DNA of 64,000 nt from Bifidobacterium pseudolongum subsp. pseudolongum DSM 20099 (GCF_000771225.1 NZ_JDTZ01000005.1:62001-126000); one strand, 5' to 3'. Positions 47,969 to 57,839 are shown, numbered from the stretch's first letter. Translations and numbers: made by a program. The notes: generated by a model not told the origin, from the sequence alone.

Positions 47969-47986
47969 AGGGAGCTGCGGATGCCA

Positions 47987-49369
47987 TCAGCGCGCGCTAT
48001 GGTCGGCGATGAAGCGGCGGTACCAGTCGAAGCTGTCTTTCTTGATGCGCTCCTGCGACTCGTAGTCCACGTAGGTCAGGCCGAAGCGCTTGCTATAGCC
48101 GAAGGCCCACTCGAAGTTGTCCATCAGTGACCACGCGAAGTATCCGCGCACATCGGTGCCCTCCTCGATCGCGCGGTACACCGCTTCAAGGTGTCGGCGC
48201 AGGTAGTCGATGCGGTCGTTGTCGTGCACCATCTTCACACCGTCGGTGCCCACTTCCACCTTGTCGGGGCACGCCATGCCGTTTTCGGTCACCACAAGCG
48301 GCATGCCCGGATAGTTGTCGTTGAGCCGCACAAGCGTCTCGTACAGCGCATCCGGGTCGATGTTCCACCCCATCTCGGTGTGCGGACCGGCCGTCGGCAG
48401 CCAGTCGACATCGCTCGCACCGGGCGCCGTGGACGCTTCCGTGCTCTGCGGGAACTGCGGGCGGTCGCTCATCTTCACCAGATTCGTGGAGTAATAGTTG
48501 AGGCCGAGCACGTCGATCGGCTGGTGGATGAGGTCGAGGTCGCCGTCGCACACGAACCCCCAGTCGCAGATGCCCTTCGTGATCGAGAACAGCTCGTCAG
48601 GGTAGCGCCCGCGCAGCATCGGATCAAGGAACACGCGGTTGCCGATGAGGTCCACGCGGTGCACCGCGTCGGCGTCTCCGCGGCAAATCTGCAGGTTGAG
48701 CGTCACGGACAGCCCCGGCTTCGCCCCGGCTTCGGCGCGCACGGCTTCGCACATGAGGCCATGGGCGAGGTTGAGGTGGTGCGCCGCGCGGAACGCAAGC
48801 GGCCCCGCGCCGAGGCCCGGCGCATGCTCGGTGCCGCCATAGCTCAGATGGGCCGAGCACCAGGGTTCGTTGAGCGTCGTGTACGTGTGCACGCGGTCCC
48901 CCAGGCACTTGGCCACGATGCCGGCGTAATCGGCGATCCTGTACGCCGTCTCGCGCTCGAGCCAGCCGCCCTCACGGCCGTCTCCAGACGCCATGTACTG
49001 CGGCAGGTCCCAGTGGTAGAGCGTCACGATAGGCGCGATGCCGTATTCGAGCAGGCGGTCGACGATCCTGCTGTAGAAATCAAGGCCTTCCTGGTTCGGC
49101 TTGCCATCCGGCGTGGGGATGACGCGCGGGATGCCGATCGAGAAGCGGTAGGCGTTCACCCCCAGGTCGCGCAGCAGCTTGAGGTCGTCTTCCCAACGGT
49201 GGTAGAAATCATCGGCCACATCGCCGGTGTCGCCGTTGAGCGTGTGGCCGGTGTGCGAGAACGTGTCCCAGATCGACGGCGTACGGCCGCCTTCGGCAAC
49301 CGCGCCTTCGATCTGATACGCCGCGGTGGCCGTGCCGAACATGAATCCCTTGGGGAAGATCATCGTCAT
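47987..49369 (-). CDS. GH1 beta-glucosidase
   Basis: A 460-aa intracellular GH1 enzyme hydrolysing beta-glucosides such as cellobiose or aryl glucosides. Acid/base Glu is in TLNEPW and the nucleophile Glu in VVTENGMA. The N-terminal FPKGFMFGTATAAYQIEG signature and C-terminal WSLMDNFEWAFGY are intact. AAAGGA precedes the ATG; an ATG two codons later is also possible. An operator-like AGCGCTT lies upstream. It is among the few undamaged glycosidases of the island. Confidence 0.96.
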   Translation of the reverse strand: MTMIFPKGFMFGTATAAYQIEGAVAEGGRTPSIWDTFSHTGHTLNGDTGDVADDFYHRWEDDLKLLRDLGVNAYRFSIGIPRVIPTPDGKPNQEGLDFYSRIVDRLLEYGIAPIVTLYHWDLPQYMASGDGREGGWLERETAYRIADYAGIVAKCLGDRVHTYTTLNEPWCSAHLSYGGTEHAPGLGAGPLAFRAAHHLNLAHGLMCEAVRAEAGAKPGLSVTLNLQICRGDADAVHRVDLIGNRVFLDPMLRGRYPDELFSITKGICDWGFVCDGDLDLIHQPIDVLGLNYYSTNLVKMSDRPQFPQSTEASTAPGASDVDWLPTAGPHTEMGWNIDPDALYETLVRLNDNYPGMPLVVTENGMACPDKVEVGTDGVKMVHDNDRIDYLRRHLEAVYRAIEEGTDVRGYFAWSLMDNFEWAFGYSKRFGLTYVDYESQERIKKDSFDWYRRFIADHSAR

Positions 49370-49506
49370 CGGTGATTCCTTTCTAGTTGGCGCCGCATGC
49401 TGTTATGCCCGTGCAGCTGGGGTGAGTGTGCGATAGCCCGGCAACCATTGCCTGCGCTTGCCTTGTTGAATAGATTATCAACAAACCATAACTATTCCAA
49501 ATACTG

Positions 49507-49514
49507 TAGCGCTT
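49507..49514. promoter_or_regulatory. LacI-type operator TAGCGCTT
   Basis: A site-like sequence between the divergent GH1 and CE2-like genes, which could serve both promoters. Confidence 0.5.
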
Positions 49515-49640
49515 CAGCATGTCGCGCCGGACGGCTTCGCTATCATCGATACCGGTGGACACACATAGGGTTATCGCCGATAATCGACAGTGCCCGGCGC
49601 ACGTAAAACCCGCGCACACAGCCACACACAAAGGAGTGTC

Positions 49641-50744
49641 ATGCAGTTCATCTCCGCCTCAGACGAGTCATTGCGCACCGAAGGCCGCATCACCGCCACC
49701 GCGGACGGCGACCAGCTGTGGGTCTACCCGTACACGCAGGCGCGCTTCCGCTTCACCGGCCGCACGCTCGCCGTACGCCTGCGCAACCATTGGAATTACG
49801 GCGACATCCGCCTCGGCGCGATCATTGACAACACGCAGTACAGCGTACGCATCCCCAGCCCCGCCGAGCCGGGCATGCCCGCGGGCTGCGCCGAAGACGC
49901 GGAGACCGGCATGCTCACGCTCACGATCGCCGACCACCTGCCCCCGGTCGAGCATGAGGCGGTCGTGTTCAAACGCCAGGACGGCGGCATGCATTATCTT
50001 GAGTTCGCCGGCGTGCTCGTCGACGACGACGCGCGTGTCGCCGGGCCCGCACAGCCACCGAGCGAGCGCCGCATCGAGATTTACGGCGATTCGGTGAGCT
50101 GCGGCGAGCGCAACGAGGCGGTGCTGTACACGGGCAAGGCCGACCCGGACGTGGATCTGTCGAGCTACAGCAACTCGTGGTATTCGTACGGCGCGATCGC
50201 CGCCCGCAAGCTCGGCGCGGACCTGCGCATCATCGCGCAGGGCGGCGTGCCGCTGCTCGACGGCATCGGCTGGTTCAACGCGCCCGACTACATCGGTATG
50301 GAGAGCATCTGGAACCGCGTGGCGTACAATCCCGCGCTCGGCGAGCCGGTCATGTGGGATTTCCGCGAGTATGAGCCGCACGTCGTCGTCATCGCGCTCG
50401 GGCAGAACGATTCGCACCCCAGCGATTTCATGGCGCGCGACTACACCGGCGAGACCGCGGCGCATTGGCGCGCGCGGTACGCCGACTTCATCCGCGCGCT
50501 GCGTGCGCAATACCCCGACGCGCACATCGTGTGCACGACGACGGTGCTTGAGCATGACGCGAACTGGGACCGCGCGATCGACGAAGTGGTGGCGGAGTGC
50601 AACGACCCGCAGGTCACACATTTCGCGTATTCGCGCGCGGGCACCGGCACGCCCGGCCACCCGCGCATCGTCGAGGACGAGGAGATGGCGCGTGAGCTGT
50701 GCGCGTATCTCGAGTCGTTCGGCGAAGAACTGTGGGAGCAGTGA
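49641..50744 (+). CDS. SGNH esterase, CE2-like
   Basis: A 367-aa protein: an N-terminal jelly-roll domain (to about 145) and a C-terminal SGNH hydrolase. Catalytic blocks are IYGDSVSCGE (Ser), ALGQNDSHP (Asn) and GTPGHPRIVEDE (His). This architecture fits CE2 acetyl esterases that remove acetyl groups from glucomannan or xylan. AAGGAG precedes the ATG at 49641. It appears intact and is followed by a second, damaged esterase gene. No signal peptide, so it acts inside on imported oligosaccharides. Confidence 0.87.
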   Translation: MQFISASDESLRTEGRITATADGDQLWVYPYTQARFRFTGRTLAVRLRNHWNYGDIRLGAIIDNTQYSVRIPSPAEPGMPAGCAEDAETGMLTLTIADHLPPVEHEAVVFKRQDGGMHYLEFAGVLVDDDARVAGPAQPPSERRIEIYGDSVSCGERNEAVLYTGKADPDVDLSSYSNSWYSYGAIAARKLGADLRIIAQGGVPLLDGIGWFNAPDYIGMESIWNRVAYNPALGEPVMWDFREYEPHVVVIALGQNDSHPSDFMARDYTGETAAHWRARYADFIRALRAQYPDAHIVCTTTVLEHDANWDRAIDEVVAECNDPQVTHFAYSRAGTGTPGHPRIVEDEEMARELCAYLESFGEELWEQ

Positions 50745-50799
50745 GCGCGCCGAGCGCATATAGCCATTGAAAAACGGAATGGGACAGAGGAGCAACAGC

Positions 50800-52178
50800 A
50801 TGGTCACAGTGACGGGAATCGCGCCGGGAGCGAGCGGAGCCACGGGCGGCGGCCCGCTCGCCGGGGCGGCGGACCGCACGCACAATGGCTTGCTGCACGT
50901 GGCCGCTGTGTTCAGTGACCATATGGTGCTGCAGCGCGAGACGCCAATCGCCGTGTTCGGCACGGCGCCGGCCGGCGAGCGCGTCGTGATCGACCTGACG
51001 GACGCGCAGGGTGTGACCGTCGCGCAGACGATGGCCACGGCCCAGACAGGCGGTGAGCATGAGACCGAGGCTCCGTGGCTCGCGATCCTGCCATCCCTGC
51101 CGGCAAGCGGACCGTATACCATGCGTGTTTCACATGAAACAGACCGTTTGGATTTCACCGATGTGATGATCGGCGAAGTCTGGCTCGCCGGCGGGCAAAG
51201 CAACATGGAGCTCGAACTGCACACGAGCGAACATGGCGCCGAGGCGATTACCGCGGCATCCGATCCACTGCTGCGCTTCTATAACACGCCCAAGGCCGGC
51301 CGCATCGACGAGGCCGCGGAGTCCGCTTCCGGCTGGAAGCCGGCGGTGACACCGCAAGTCGCCGGCATGTCGGCGGTCGCCTACCATTTCGGCGCCCGCC
51401 TGCGCGCGCAGTTCGGCGCGGATGTGGCCGTTGGTATCATCGACTGCTACATCGGCGGCACGTCGATCACCAGCTGGATGAGCCGCGCCACGCTCGTCGG
51501 CTCCGACGCCGGCCGCCCCTACGTGGAGCGGTACGAAGCGGCGATCGCAGGCAAAACCGAGGAACAGATGCGCGCGGAGGCCCACCACTGGCAGACGGTG
51601 TTCGACCAGTGGAACAACGACGTCGCGGCGAAGACCCGCGGCACTGGCCCGTCATCCGCGCGGCGCAGCTCGATGCGAGCGAGACGCTCGACGACGTGCT
51701 GCTCGTGTGCACGATGGACTGCGGCGAGTTCGACAACATCCACCCGCTCGACAAGGCGACCGTCGGCACGCGCATCGCGGACATGGCGTTGCGCGGGGTG
51801 TACGGGCGCGCGGACATTGAGGCGGAAAGCCCGCGCGTGACGAGCGTGGCGCCGGCGGAGGGCGGCGCGCTCGACGTGACCTTCACCAACGCGCGCGGAC
51901 TGCACTGGCGCGGCACGACGCCTGACACGATGCGCACGGCGGCCCATGAGAGCGGTGCGCGCGCGGCCGGTGAATCGGGGTTCGAAATCGCCGGCGCGGA
52001 TGGTGCATATGTGGACGCGGGCGCGCGGATCCTGCCCGGCGCCGGCGAACGCGTGACCGTGCGCGTCGAGGCATCGCAGATCGACTCCCCCACTGCCGCG
52101 CGGTATGCGTGGAAGAGCTGGGGCCCGGCGCCGCTGTTCAATGGCGCCAACCTGCCGGCGCTGCCGTATGCGGGGTAG
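50800..52178 (+). pseudogene. Sialate O-acetylesterase-like gene with out-of-frame internal deletion
   Basis: The first frame (ATG at 50800, AGAGGAG upstream) has the N-terminal domain, the Ser block LAGGQSNMELEL and GIIDCYIGGTSITSWM, then reaches WNNDVAAKTRGT. From about 51645 the family sequence continues only in another frame, HWPVIRAAQLDASETLDDVL, then the His block CGEFDNIHPLDKATVG, to the stop at 52178. The central part normally between these, including the WYQGE oxyanion block (roughly 100 or more residues), is missing. The deletion also shifts the frame. The product would lack the catalytic His. Confidence 0.83.
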
Positions 52179-52234
52179 TGCTCGGCGCGGTGGCCGTGGT
52201 GCCCGTGGTGGTCACGCCACGCCAACCCCTCTTC

Positions 52235-52342
52235 GTTATGGGTAGTGGCTCTTGCTGCTTCGGGTAGTGCAAAACGGGTCATATCATATTGTTTTCCGAT
52301 AAATACGCACTACCCGTAGCGGAAGAAACACTACCCATAGCG
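52235..52342. repeat. Four GGGTAGTG/CACTACCC motifs in inverted arrangement
   Basis: GTTATGGGTAGTG (52235) and GCTTCGGGTAGTG (52257) face CACTACCCGTAGC (52308) and CACTACCCATAGC (52329); spacings are 21-22 bp. The whole forms a hairpin of about 108 bp between convergent genes and resembles the cluster at 8231-8369. Confidence 0.78.
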
Positions 52343-52368
52343 GAAAACGAAAGGGTGCGCCAAGACGG

Positions 52369-53629
52369 CTATCTCACTTTGCGCGCCCACCGTTTATCCA
52401 CCCGCAGCAGCCACACACCGAACGGGATTGTCAGCACACCACCCACGACGAAGATCACACGCACGTCCACCACATCGGCGAGCGGACCGAACACGAGCAT
52501 GCCGAGCGGTGTGCCGAATCCGGAGAACGTGGTGAGCAGCCCGAAGACGCGTCCCTGCATGTCGGATTCGGTCTCCTGCTGCAGCAGCGTGTATGTGGGC
52601 GATGTGCCGATCGCCGTGCTTACGCCGATGAGGAAATCGACGAAAAGATAGAGGAGCAGCGTCGGTGCCAGTCCGAGTGCGCCCGTGCCTATGCCCATGC
52701 CGAAGAACGCGGCGGCGAGCAGCGCCATGTTGTCATGGAATAGTTTCGCGCCGACCGTCGCCAGCAGCGCGCCGCCGACCACCATGCCCACGCTCCACGC
52801 CATCTCGTTCGCGGCGAGCTTGTCGGAGGCGGTTTCGAGCACGGTGAATCTTAGGTCGAGGGTTTGCCCCCTGGAAACCGCGGTTCATGAGCAGCAGGGT
52901 GAGGTTCATCGGCGCGATGTTGACGAAGCACACGAGCGCGTACGAGATGAGCACGCTGCGGATCCGCGGGTAGCGCCACGCGTAGCGCAGCCCCGCGCGC
53001 ATCTCGGTGCGGACCGATGGTGCTTCATTCGACCGCGTGCGCGCCGCGCTCTGCACACGGATCAGCGCGACGAACGCAATGCCGATGACGGCGGTCGTCA
53101 CATCGACGTACAGGATCGCCCACAGCGGCATGATGTTGATGAGCACGGCCGCGATCGCGGGCGCGGCGATCATGTTGACCGACTGGATCGTGCCGTTGAT
53201 CGAGTTGACACGCAGCAGTTTCTCCTCGGGCGTGATGTCGGGGATGAGCGACTGCACGGCGGGCGTCTGCACGCCCCCGCCGGCCGAGCGGATCATGAGG
53301 ATGACGAAGAACAGCGCAAGCGCTTCGCCGCCGTTGGCGATGGACAGCGCCAACGCGACGGTCGCCAGGGCGATGAGCGCGTCGGGCAGCATGATGAGCG
53401 CCTTGCGGTTCCAACGGTCGGCCCACACGCCGCCGAACAGGGAGACAATCGCCTGCGGCAGGGCGGCGCACAGTGTCGTCACGGTCATGACGGCGCCGGA
53501 ATCGGTGCGCATGGCGAGATGCCAGACAATCGCGTATTGCACGACGCTCGACCCGATGAGCGAAAGCGTCTGCCCGGCAAGCAACAACGCGACCCGGGTG
53601 CGCCATGATTGCAGATGTGTTGTGGTCAT
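52369..53629 (-). pseudogene. MFS exporter, frameshifted
   Basis: The first part (ATG at 53629) is a normal MFS N-terminal half of the enterobactin-exporter/MdfA-like type (LAGQTLSLIGSSVVQYAIVW, FGGVWADRWNRKALIM), up to LLLMNRGFQG. After a five-base homopolymer (CCCCC on the plus strand, 52867-52871) the C-terminal half continues in another frame (QTLDLRFTVLETASDKLAAN...) to 52369. One extra base in the run explains the break. About 12 membrane segments would result if repaired. Sequencing error at the homopolymer is a serious alternative. Confidence 0.85.
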
Positions 53630-53679
53630 GATGGTTCATTTCCTCGATGAAGCGGCGGTCTGCGCGCATGCGAGGCAAG

Positions 53680-53695
53680 GCCCGTGATCACGGGC
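53680..53695. promoter_or_regulatory. 16-bp perfect palindrome GCCCGTGATCACGGGC
   Basis: Located about 50 bp upstream of the MFS gene; a possible operator. The rest of the 387-bp gap (53630-54016) has an AT-rich run of TTATACTT/TTATATTT/TTATAACT repeats at about 53926-53960 and no gene. Confidence 0.5.
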
Positions 53696-54016
53696 GTTTC
53701 CTGAACATCGATTGGTGGCATGCTGCGGCAGACGCCAGCCGACCGGCTGCGCCGCATATGATTCATTTGGTTGGATGCATCCGGATCACCGGATCACGGA
53801 AGGCAGAGGATGCGCATCAATGCGCGCAGGGGACGCCCGCTGCAACCTTCGCCATCATGGCTCTTCCACACATAAAGCACCAATGTAGCAGTGCCTTGCG
53901 GAATCCGTCAAACAAGTGGAGCTGTTATACTTTTTTATACTTGTTATATTTGTTATAACTTTTGTGCCGCAACGCTGCGGATCTCGATATAGATAAGCGA
54001 CTTCACATTCCAGTGC

Positions 54017-54529
54017 TCAATCAGGCCGTGGGTACTTGGGCATGCGGAAGTACATGTGTGAATCAGCCACGAACCCTTCGAATCCAAGCGACTCATAGAA
54101 CGATGTGAGAGCATCGTTCAGCGGGTCCACGACCAGCGCGCGCACGCCGACCGACAACGCGAGCCGGAGCGTCCGGTCCACCGCATCGCGCACAAGCGCC
54201 TTGGCCAATCCCTGATGCTGGAACTGCCGTGCAACCGCAAGCTGCCCAAGGAGCACAGTAGGGATCAGTATGGGCGCATTGCGCCGCATCCATGGCGCAT
54301 GCGTCTCACTGCGTACGACCGTTGTGGAGCTCAACGTATACACCCCCGCAAGTTCGCCATTCTGCGCACAGTGGGACAGATACAGCGCAGCACTCCCATT
54401 CCTATTGGACACATTGGCATGGCACCTCAGCCAATCGTCGATCTGCGGCGCCCCACAATCGAATACGCCGAAATCCACGGTTTGGCGAGCACGCTCAGGG
54501 CGGGTGAACGGCATCGGCATCACGCCCAT
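54017..54529 (-). CDS. GNAT-family toxin (TacT-like)
   Basis: A 170-aa GNAT acetyltransferase. The acetyl-CoA loop is LLGQLAVARQFQHQGLAKAL, and a C-terminal SFYESLGF carries the Tyr typical of TacT/AtaT-type toxins, which acetylate aminoacyl-tRNA and stop translation. It overlaps the upstream DUF1778 antitoxin gene by 10 bp; antitoxin first is the standard order. Confidence 0.88.
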   Translation of the reverse strand: MGVMPMPFTRPERARQTVDFGVFDCGAPQIDDWLRCHANVSNRNGSAALYLSHCAQNGELAGVYTLSSTTVVRSETHAPWMRRNAPILIPTVLLGQLAVARQFQHQGLAKALVRDAVDRTLRLALSVGVRALVVDPLNDALTSFYESLGFEGFVADSHMYFRMPKYPRPD

Positions 54530-54786
54530 TCCGGTTGGTAGGCAAGGAACTGTTTCTGTGCGTCGGTCAGCGGCTCATCCAGATGCTCAACAAACTCTTC
54601 GAAAGCCTCATCCGACAGTTGGATGATGTTGTTGGCATGCAGATCGCGCTTGGCATCGGCGAGAAGGTTGTTGATGCACCATGTGGTGAGGCGCGATCCA
54701 GTCGCGGCGCTCGCCCGTTCGATGAGCTGTTTTTCCTGTTCGGTAAGCCGCATGTCAATGCGAGCTGTTCGTGTAATCGTTGCCAT
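54520..54786 (-). CDS. DUF1778 antitoxin (TacA-like)
   Basis: An 88-aa protein with an N-terminal ribbon-helix-helix (ARIDMRLTEQEKQLIERASA) and a C-terminal toxin-wrapping tail (DEAFEEFVEHLDEPLTDAQ). The ATG at 54786 lies just after the palindrome it probably binds. It neutralises the GNAT toxin and should repress the operon as a complex. Confidence 0.88.
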   Translation of the reverse strand: MATITRTARIDMRLTEQEKQLIERASAATGSRLTTWCINNLLADAKRDLHANNIIQLSDEAFEEFVEHLDEPLTDAQKQFLAYQPEWA

Positions 54787-54792
54787 GCCACT

Positions 54793-54817
54793 ATTGTACG
54801 GTAATTTACCGTACAAT
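54793..54817. promoter_or_regulatory. 25-bp palindromic operator of the toxin-antitoxin operon
   Basis: Perfect 12-bp arms ATTGTACGGTAA/TTACCGTACAAT around one base, 6 bp upstream of the antitoxin start; a very likely autoregulatory site. Confidence 0.82.
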
Positions 54818-54851
54818 CAAAATCGTACGGATGGCGCGTCCCCTCAATGCA

Positions 54852-54889
54852 AAGGTGGGGTGCACAACGGTTGTTGTGCACCCCACCTT
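54852..54889. terminator. 17-bp stem terminator after ilvC
   Basis: Exact complementary arms at 54852-54868 and 54873-54889 with a 4-nt loop, between ilvC and the toxin-antitoxin promoter. Confidence 0.82.
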
Positions 54890-54933
54890 GAAACCTAGGT
54901 TAGACTATCCGGCCTGCTGGGGCCGGGCTGCGA

Positions 54934-55995
54934 TCACTCGGCGTCCTGAACCTGGGCGCGTGCGATCTTGCCGGTGAAGGAGTTGGCCTCGTCGGCGTCC
55001 TTCGCGGCCTCGTTGTTCCAGGAGAACATCGCGCGGAGCTTCGGGCCAACCTCCTCGATGCGGACGTTCGAGTACTCCTCCTGAAGCTGCTTGAACTTCG
55101 GGGCGCCAGCGGCCTGGTCGTCCATGAACTCCTGGGCGAAGGAGCCGTCCTGGATGCGCTTGAGGTGGTACTGCATGCGCTCACGAACGTGCTCGTCGAT
55201 CACGGTGTTGACGTAATCGCCGTACTGGGCGGTGTCGGAGCAGCTCCAACGATCCTTGTTCAGACCGCCTTCGTTCATCAGGTCCACGATCATCTTGAGC
55301 TCGTGGCACACCTCGAAGTAGGCGATCTCCGGCTGGTAGCCGGCGTCGGTGAGGACCTCGAAGCCCATCTCGACGAGCTTGTTGACGCCACCAAGGAGCA
55401 CGTTCTGCTCACCGAAGAGATCGGTCTCGGTCTCTTCCTTGAAGGTGGTCTTGATCGCGCCGGCGCGCAGGGCACCAAGGGCCTTGGCATAAGCGAGGGC
55501 CAGATCCCAGCCGTCGCCACGCGGATCCTGCTCAACGGCGGTCACGACCGGAACGCCACGGCCGGCCGCATACTCGCGGCGGACGATGTGGCCCGGGCCC
55601 TTCGGGGCGACCATGAAGACCGGGTGGTCCTCGGACGGCTTGATGTAGCCGTAGTGGATGTTGAAGCCGTGCGCGAAGGCCAGAGCGGCGCCTTCCTTGA
55701 TGTTCGGCTCGATGTCGTTCTCCCAGATGCCCTTCTGATACTGGTCAGGGGCCAGGATCATGATCACATCGGCTTCGGCAGCGGCTTCCGGAACGCTCTT
55801 GACCTCCAGGCCCTGTTCCTTGGCGAACTCCACGGACTTCGAGTTCGGACGCAGGCCGACGACGACATCGACACCGGAGTCACGCAGGTTGAGCGCATGC
55901 GCGTGGCCCTGCGAGCCGTAACCGATGATCGCGACCTTCTTGCCGTCGAGGACCGAGAGATCGCCGTCGTCTTCGTACCAGATCTGTGCTGCCAT
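54934..55995 (-). CDS. ilvC: Ketol-acid reductoisomerase
   Basis: A 353-aa class I KARI that converts acetolactate or acetohydroxybutyrate to the dihydroxy acids of valine, leucine and isoleucine synthesis, using NADPH and Mg2+. The Rossmann motif [18 protein letters not shown] is present, the specificity loop is GLRPNSKS, and the C-terminal knotted domain has [19 protein letters not shown] lies 8 nt before the ATG at 55995. Single gene. The spacer 55996-56387 has a TTGGAGG/CCTCCAA hairpin (56131-56149) and a GGATATGC/GCATATCC repeat, but no leader peptide that I can support. Confidence 0.97.
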   Translation of the reverse strand: MAAQIWYEDDGDLSVLDGKKVAIIGYGSQGHAHALNLRDSGVDVVVGLRPNSKSVEFAKEQGLEVKSVPEAAAEADVIMILAPDQYQKGIWENDIEPNIKEGAALAFAHGFNIHYGYIKPSEDHPVFMVAPKGPGHIVRREYAAGRGVPVVTAVEQDPRGDGWDLALAYAKALGALRAGAIKTTFKEETETDLFGEQNVLLGGVNKLVEMGFEVLTDAGYQPEIAYFEVCHELKMIVDLMNEGGLNKDRWSCSDTAQYGDYVNTVIDEHVRERMQYHLKRIQDGSFAQEFMDDQAAGAPKFKQLQEEYSNVRIEEVGPKLRAMFSWNNEAAKDADEANSFTGKIARAQVQDAE

Positions 55996-56387
55996 AATTG
56001 GCACTCCTTTGTTGTCTGCGGCGCGGCCATCTTGGTCTGCCGCGATGCTTGTGTTGTTGTGTGTCTGTTACATGGACCGCACGCACCATGGTTTGGGACG
56101 GCAATCCGTGTACGCAAGTTTCCCACCGTGTTGGAGGTTTTGCCTCCAAAACTGAATCCTCATATTACTGAAATCCGCAGGTGCTTCCGCTTCAAGTCCA
56201 TCTTTTGGATACCATTGACGCTTCGTTTTGGGATATGCACGGATTCTTTTTGAAAATGGCGCATATCCGCTGTCGCCTGTCCGAAATCAGCAAGACAATC
56301 GGCCCACATTGTGGACACTCTCTGCGCGGCCGCGCAGCCGCCACAACCTCCTTTCTCAACGCTGCGAACAGTGCACGTAGTTCAGGA

Positions 56388-57761
56388 TCACTGCATGTAA
56401 TCCACATCCCTGGTCTCATGGCACGTCAGAATCGCCACAAGGCAGCACAGCGCCATGACGCCCAAGTACAGCCCGACCGAACCGACGCCCCAATGCGACG
56501 AGAGCCAGGTGGCGACCGACGGGACGAACGCCGCGCCGATGATCGCCGCAAGGTTGTAGCCGATGCCGGAGCCGGTGTAGCGCACGTTGACGCTGAACAG
56601 CTCGGGCAACAGCGCACCGATCGGTCCGAACGCGACGCCCATCAGGGCGAAACCGAGGCATAGGAACACCATCGCGGCTGCGGTGTTGTGCACGCCGACG
56701 ACGCTGCGGTTCATCAGCAGCGGGAACATCACCGCGAAGACGAGCAGCGCGAGCGACGATCCGATGATCACACGGCGGCGGCCAAGACGGTCGGCGAACA
56801 CGCACGACAGCACGATGAACGCAGCGAACACGCACACGGAGACCATGAGCATCGTCATGTATTCCTTGGTGGAGAAGCCGAGTCCGCCGCCGCCCTGCGC
56901 GTCGCTTTTCGTGGCCCACGCGAGCGACCATGTGGCGAGCGTGTAGAACAGCGTGTATGTGACGGCCACAAGGAACGTCGCCTGCAGCACCTGCCGCCAG
57001 CTGGTGCGGAACACCTCGACGGCCGGCGCCTTGACGACGCGATTGCCCTGCTGTGCGGCCCGGAACGCGGGCGTCTCCTCCATATGCACGCGCACGAGCA
57101 GTCCCACGACCACCAGCAGTGACGACAGGAGGAACGGCACGCGCCAACCCCAGGCGAGCATCGCGGCGTCGTCGTTGTGCAGTTCGAGCAGCACGTACGT
57201 GCCATTGCACAGGAAGAAGCCGATCGGCGCGCCGAGTTCGGGGAACGAGCCGTAGAGCGCGCGCTTGTTCGCCGGCGCGTTCTCGGTGGCCACGAGCGCG
57301 GCGCCCGACCATTCGCCGCCGAGACCGATGCCCTGCACGAAGCGGCACAGGCACAACGCCAGCACGGCCCACACGCCCCATGCGTCATAGCCGGGCAGGC
57401 AGCCGATGAGGAACGTCGCGACGCCCATCGTCATGAGCGAAACGACGAGGGTCGCCTTGCGCCCGATCGAGTCGCCGAAATGCCCGAAGATAAGCGAGCC
57501 GACCGGCCGCGCGAGGAACGCGACGGCGAAGGTGACGAGCGAAAGCAGCAGCGCGACGGTCGGATTCGTCTTGTCGGAGAAGAACACACGCGGGAAATAG
57601 TTCGCCGCGGCGGTGCCATAGGCGTAGAAATCATAGAATTCAATCGTCGTGCCCACCATGGATGCGCCGATGATCGTACCCACCGACGAGTGCGCTGCGC
57701 GCGACGCCGGCCGGGCGAGAGTGGCTGCGGCGGATTCCGCCTCTGTTTCGACTGCGGTCAT
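56388..57761 (-). CDS. MHS-family MFS transporter (proline/betaine/shikimate type)
   Basis: A 457-aa, 12-helix transporter of the metabolite:H+ symporter family. Markers are GTTIEFYDFYAYGTAAANYF, FGHFGDSIGRKATLV and RFVQGIGLGGEWSGAALVAT with PANKRALYGS. AGGAGG precedes the ATG at 57761. The upstream region carries a leader peptide with Ile codons and a terminator, suggesting control by branched-chain amino-acid supply. The substrate is not certain; ilvC next door and the leader hint at a branched-chain-related compound. Confidence 0.9.
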   Translation of the reverse strand: MTAVETEAESAAATLARPASRAAHSSVGTIIGASMVGTTIEFYDFYAYGTAAANYFPRVFFSDKTNPTVALLLSLVTFAVAFLARPVGSLIFGHFGDSIGRKATLVVSLMTMGVATFLIGCLPGYDAWGVWAVLALCLCRFVQGIGLGGEWSGAALVATENAPANKRALYGSFPELGAPIGFFLCNGTYVLLELHNDDAAMLAWGWRVPFLLSSLLVVVGLLVRVHMEETPAFRAAQQGNRVVKAPAVEVFRTSWRQVLQATFLVAVTYTLFYTLATWSLAWATKSDAQGGGGLGFSTKEYMTMLMVSVCVFAAFIVLSCVFADRLGRRRVIIGSSLALLVFAVMFPLLMNRSVVGVHNTAAAMVFLCLGFALMGVAFGPIGALLPELFSVNVRYTGSGIGYNLAAIIGAAFVPSVATWLSSHWGVGSVGLYLGVMALCCLVAILTCHETRDVDYMQ

Positions 57762-57814
57762 GAAAAACCTCCTGTTGATACGTCTGCATTCATGCTGCTG
57801 GGGCACAAACGCAA

Positions 57815-57839
57815 AGACCCCGCACACATGGCGGGGTCT
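57815..57839 (-). terminator. Attenuator terminator before the MHS gene
   Basis: On the minus strand AGACCCCGC-CATGTGT-GCGGGGTCT is followed by TTGCGTTT, only about 55 bp upstream of the MHS start and downstream of the leader ORF. A competing upstream stem CCCCGCC/GGCGGGG (57859-57878) can pair with it. Confidence 0.75.

Noticed and set aside
55996..56387. Leader-peptide attenuator upstream of ilvC
   Set aside because: I found no short ORF with branched-chain codons and a stop followed by a terminator; the only ATG-led frame continues into ilvC out of frame.
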